From: Acidobacteriota bacterium
Lineage (GTDB): Bacteria > Acidobacteriota > Terriglobia > Bryobacterales > JACQDG01
Assembly (NCBI GenBank): GCA_016201185.1
Contig: JACQDG010000209.1
Coordinates: 1 to 6,946 of the forward strand
Length of the DNA stretch: 6,946 bases
Reading direction: 5' to 3'
The position numbers and the translations under genes were made by a program. The notes under the pieces were generated by a model, which saw only the letters and a program-made list of their open reading frames with translations, ran no database searches and was not told where the DNA came from. Position 1 is the first letter of the stretch, and each line of letters starts with the position of its first letter. Shown one piece after another: positions 5,533-6,946 of this stretch.

Positions 5533-5580
5533 GGGCAGGCCGCCAGGCCATCGTGCCGGCAGCGGCCTGCCCCGCATTTT
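5533..5580 (+). terminator. Strong hairpin followed by T-tract, after the secreted-protein gene
   Basis: GGGCAGGCCGC (5533-5543) and GCGGCCTGCCC (5562-5572) form a perfect 11-bp stem around an 18-base loop; TTTT follows at 5577-5580, after four bases. It begins 11 bp after the TGA stop of the secreted-protein gene. It is the best intrinsic terminator candidate in the window, although the T-run is short. It would isolate the ECF unit from the haem-protein gene starting at 5593. Confidence 0.6.
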
Positions 5581-5592
5581 CCCGCCTCCACT

Positions 5593-6171
5593 GTGAAGCT
5601 GACCGACCTCACCCCGCCCCAGCGCTGGCTGGTTACCGGCGCGCTGCTGGCCCTGTCCGCCGGTTACGGCGTGGCCCTTCTCAACCTGCACTTCACCTAC
5701 AGCATGTATGACGGGCGGCCCGGGCTGACGGCCGAGGACCTGAAGCGCGCCTTCTACGGCCGCCGGACCGTCACCCGCCTGGCGGCCAAGATCGACGGCG
5801 GCAGCATGGAGCAGTTCCTGCCCAATCCGCTCGACAAGGCCAAGATCCTGAACTGGCTCCAGGACGGCGCCTCGCGCGAGACTTTCGACAAAGTTGTCTC
5901 CCCCATCCTGGCCGACAAGTGCTGGCGGTGCCACAATCCCGCCGGCTTCATGTACATGCGGCCTATGCAAACCTACGAAGAAGTCATGGAAGTGGCTGTG
6001 GTGGACCGGGGAGAGCCGCCGCCGGTCTGGGCCCGCGTCGCCCATACCCACTTGCAATCCATAGCCCTGATCTATTTCCTGGTGGGCCTGGTCTTTTCCG
6101 CCACGAGCCTGCGCGAGCGGATCAAACGATCATATATCTTAGAGGCCGGTTATGGAATATCGACCCTATAA
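5593..6171 (+). CDS. Membrane-anchored CxxCH cytochrome-like protein, apparently 3' truncated
   Basis: This encodes 192 residues. A short cytosolic N-terminus is followed by a transmembrane helix (about residues 12-32), then an exported domain with one haem c attachment motif, CWRCH (110-114), set in the context VVSPILADKCWRCHNPAGF. A second helix lies at about 155-172 (QSIALIYFLVGLVFSAT). M120, M122 and M125 lie after the motif and could give an axial haem ligand. Related proteins I recall from Acidobacteria and Geobacter continue beyond this point with further membrane helices; here homology seems to stop near residue 178, and a short tail (RSYILEAGYGISTL) ends inside the ArsR gene. It may therefore be a broken gene, though still translatable. 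The start GTG 5593 has no clear ribosome-binding site, but the frame upstream holds the hairpin, so I keep it. An electron-transfer role is likely; the partner is unknown. Confidence 0.75.
   Translation: MKLTDLTPPQRWLVTGALLALSAGYGVALLNLHFTYSMYDGRPGLTAEDLKRAFYGRRTVTRLAAKIDGGSMEQFLPNPLDKAKILNWLQDGASRETFDKVVSPILADKCWRCHNPAGFMYMRPMQTYEEVMEVAVVDRGEPPPVWARVAHTHLQSIALIYFLVGLVFSATSLRERIKRSYILEAGYGISTL
6126..6145 (+). promoter_or_regulatory. AT-rich segment and ribosome-binding site before the arsR-family gene
   Basis: The block CATATATCTTAGAGG (6131-6145) stands out from its GC-rich surroundings. It offers a weak -10-like TATATC (6133-6138) and a GAGG ribosome-binding site 6 bp before the ATG at 6152. 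ArsR-family operators are often AT-rich, so the repressor could bind here. I find no convincing long dyad and no -35. Confidence 0.3.
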
Positions 6172-6571
6172 GGAGTTCTTCCGGGCTCTGGGCAATCCCA
6201 CCCGATTTCAGGTAGTGCAACTGCTGCGCGAGCGGCCGCAGCACGTGGGCGAGATCGTGGAGCGCCTGGGGTATGAGCAGAGCCGGGTCTCTCACAGTCT
6301 CGCCTGCTTGCTCCAGTGCGGGTTCGTCGAGTGGTACTGGGACGGAAAAAACAAGATCTACCAGTTGCATGCCGAAATCGTCCCCATCCTAGCCGCCATG
6401 GACCGACACCTCGCCCGCTATGCTGCGCAGCTTGACAGTTGCCCGGTGCTGGGTCAGGAAAGCGGCGACGCCTCCCCGGTTGTGCTGCTGGCAGCGGGCC
6501 GTCCGGGGCGCGGGGAGGGTTCCCATGTCCGCCGCCTCATATCCAGGTCTCGCATTCGGAGGAAAGTATGA
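6152..6571 (+). CDS. ArsR/SmtB-family metalloregulatory repressor
   Basis: This is a 139-residue winged-helix repressor. The core is FFRALGNPTRFQVVQLLRE (9-27), the helix-turn-helix VGEIVERLGYEQSRVSHSLA (32-51), and the wing GFVEWYWDGKNKIYQL (57-72). The ArsR-type CxC in the alpha-3 helix is absent. Instead C52 and C56 lie at the end of the recognition helix, and C97 lies in the C-terminal helix. D84-x-H86 ... C97 is laid out like the alpha-5 metal site of SmtB (D104, H106, H117). A Hg(II), As(III) or other thiophilic metal sensor is therefore likely, the more so because the next gene encodes a MerT protein and overlaps it (ATGA at 6568-6571). The start ATG 6152 has GAGG 6 bp upstream and lies inside the end of the haem-protein gene. 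Residues after about 104 are Arg/Gly/Ser-rich and look non-conserved. Confidence 0.88.
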   Translation: MEYRPYKEFFRALGNPTRFQVVQLLRERPQHVGEIVERLGYEQSRVSHSLACLLQCGFVEWYWDGKNKIYQLHAEIVPILAAMDRHLARYAAQLDSCPVLGQESGDASPVVLLAAGRPGRGEGSHVRRLISRSRIRRKV

Positions 6572-6946
6572 AAGACAAGACATTCGTTGGCGCATCCGTA
6601 ATTGCCGCAGTCGTGGCGAGCTTTTGCTGTATCCTTCCCATCGTTTTTGTGCTGACCGGGATTACCGTGGTCGGCGCCGCCGCGGCATTTGCCGCCTGGC
6701 GGCCTTATCTGCTCGCTGTCACGTTCGGTTTGCTGGGCCTGGGGTTCTATTTCACATATCGGCCAGCAAAGGAGCAGTGCGATCCGAACGCCGCTTGCGC
6801 CCGCCCGGCTGTGCATCGCTCCGGCCGCCTGATGCTATGGCTTGCTGCCCCATTTGTTATCGCTTTTGCTTCATTTCCCTACTACTCGAGCTCTGTTACC
6901 GCATTTCTGCTCTCGGGGCATTCTGCGGCGACGGCGTCTGCCGAGC
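6568..6946 (+). CDS. merT: Mercuric ion transporter MerT, possibly a MerTP fusion (3' partial)
   Basis: The gene runs off the window after 126 codons with no stop. Transmembrane helix 1 (about 8-30) contains the vicinal pair C20-C21 in SFCCILPIVF, which receives Hg(II) from the periplasm in MerT. Helix 2 lies at about 44-64 (WRPYLLAVTFGLLGLGFYF). The cytosolic loop carries C71 and C77, six residues apart like C76 and C82 of classical MerT, which pass Hg(II) on to the reductase. Helix 3 lies at about 88-106 and ends in FPYYSS. MerT proteins are usually about 116 residues; this frame is still open at 126 with a Ser/Ala-rich stretch (SGHSAATASAE), so a linker to a C-terminal MerP-like haem-free metal-binding domain is likely. 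GGAGG lies 5 bp before the ATG. The first codon overlaps the stop of the ArsR-family gene, so it is cotranscribed with it. Confidence 0.88.
   Translation, partial: MKDKTFVGASVIAAVVASFCCILPIVFVLTGITVVGAAAAFAAWRPYLLAVTFGLLGLGFYFTYRPAKEQCDPNAACARPAVHRSGRLMLWLAAPFVIAFASFPYYSSSVTAFLLSGHSAATASAE

Noticed and set aside
5007..6057. Two long - strand frames opposite the secreted and haem proteins
   Set aside because: They are antisense shadows of genes with a signal peptide and a CxxCH motif respectively.
6120..6131. GATC-AAAC-GATC as a transposon end or target duplication
   Set aside because: Four-base palindromes this close are expected by chance. No transposase, longer terminal repeat or matching copy is seen in the window.
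6454..6816. 120-codon - strand frame at the arsR-merT join
   Set aside because: It is antisense to the clear MerT sequence and contains no motif of its own.
1..6946. tRNA, rRNA, CRISPR array, insertion sequence
   Set aside because: I saw no cloverleaf, rRNA-like segment, regularly spaced repeat or transposase motif on either strand.

Overview
The window is a GC-rich (about 65-70% in most of the left and middle) bacterial chromosomal segment with densely packed genes. The gene content (an FHA-GAF-PP2C regulator beside a Fur-family repressor, an ECF sigma factor with a DUF1109/NrsF-type membrane partner, and a small secreted protein of a kind I associate with Acidobacteriota) suggests an acidobacterium or another deep-branching, largely uncultured Gram-negative lineage. 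This placement is an inference; no rRNA or marker gene is present.

Left end (1-1168): the 3' two thirds of an ornithine cyclodeaminase / mu-crystallin family gene on the + strand converge on two small zinc-ribbon genes on the - strand. Both small genes have good Shine-Dalgarno sequences that place their starts 6-7 codons inside the longest reading frame. A 194-bp divergent intergenic region (1169-1362) with several small palindromes separates them from the next unit.

Centre-left (1363-3580): a Fur-family metalloregulator is followed 10 bp later by a 560-residue FHA-GAF-SpoIIE-type phosphatase, probably in one transcript.

Centre (3604-5522): this is the most interesting part. An ECF sigma factor overlaps by ATGA with a gene for a membrane anti-sigma protein. 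That protein joins an HxxxCxxC zinc-binding anti-sigma N-terminus to a six-helix DUF1109/NrsF-like region. A small exported protein rich in Met, Cys and His follows. The same bipartite element, GTAAC - 16 or 17 bp - CGAAT, lies just upstream of the sigma gene and again just upstream of the secreted-protein gene. It predicts an autoregulated sigma factor with a neighbouring target. The set looks like a distant counterpart of the SigF-NrsF metal/oxidative-stress circuit of Caulobacter, with an unrelated small protein in the place of the bufferin-type effectors.

Right end (5593-6946): a membrane-anchored protein with one CxxCH haem motif appears to lose its C-terminus. It overlaps by 20 bp an ArsR-family repressor, which in turn overlaps (ATGA) a MerT-like mercury transporter that runs off the window. 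GC content falls here (28 of 60 bases at 6841-6900 against 42 of 60 at 5701-5760), so the arsR-merT part may be the edge of an acquired mercury-resistance module that cut into the haem-protein gene.

A theme of the segment is metal and stress sensing: Fur, ECF/NrsF-type, ArsR, Mer and several Cys-based zinc sites.
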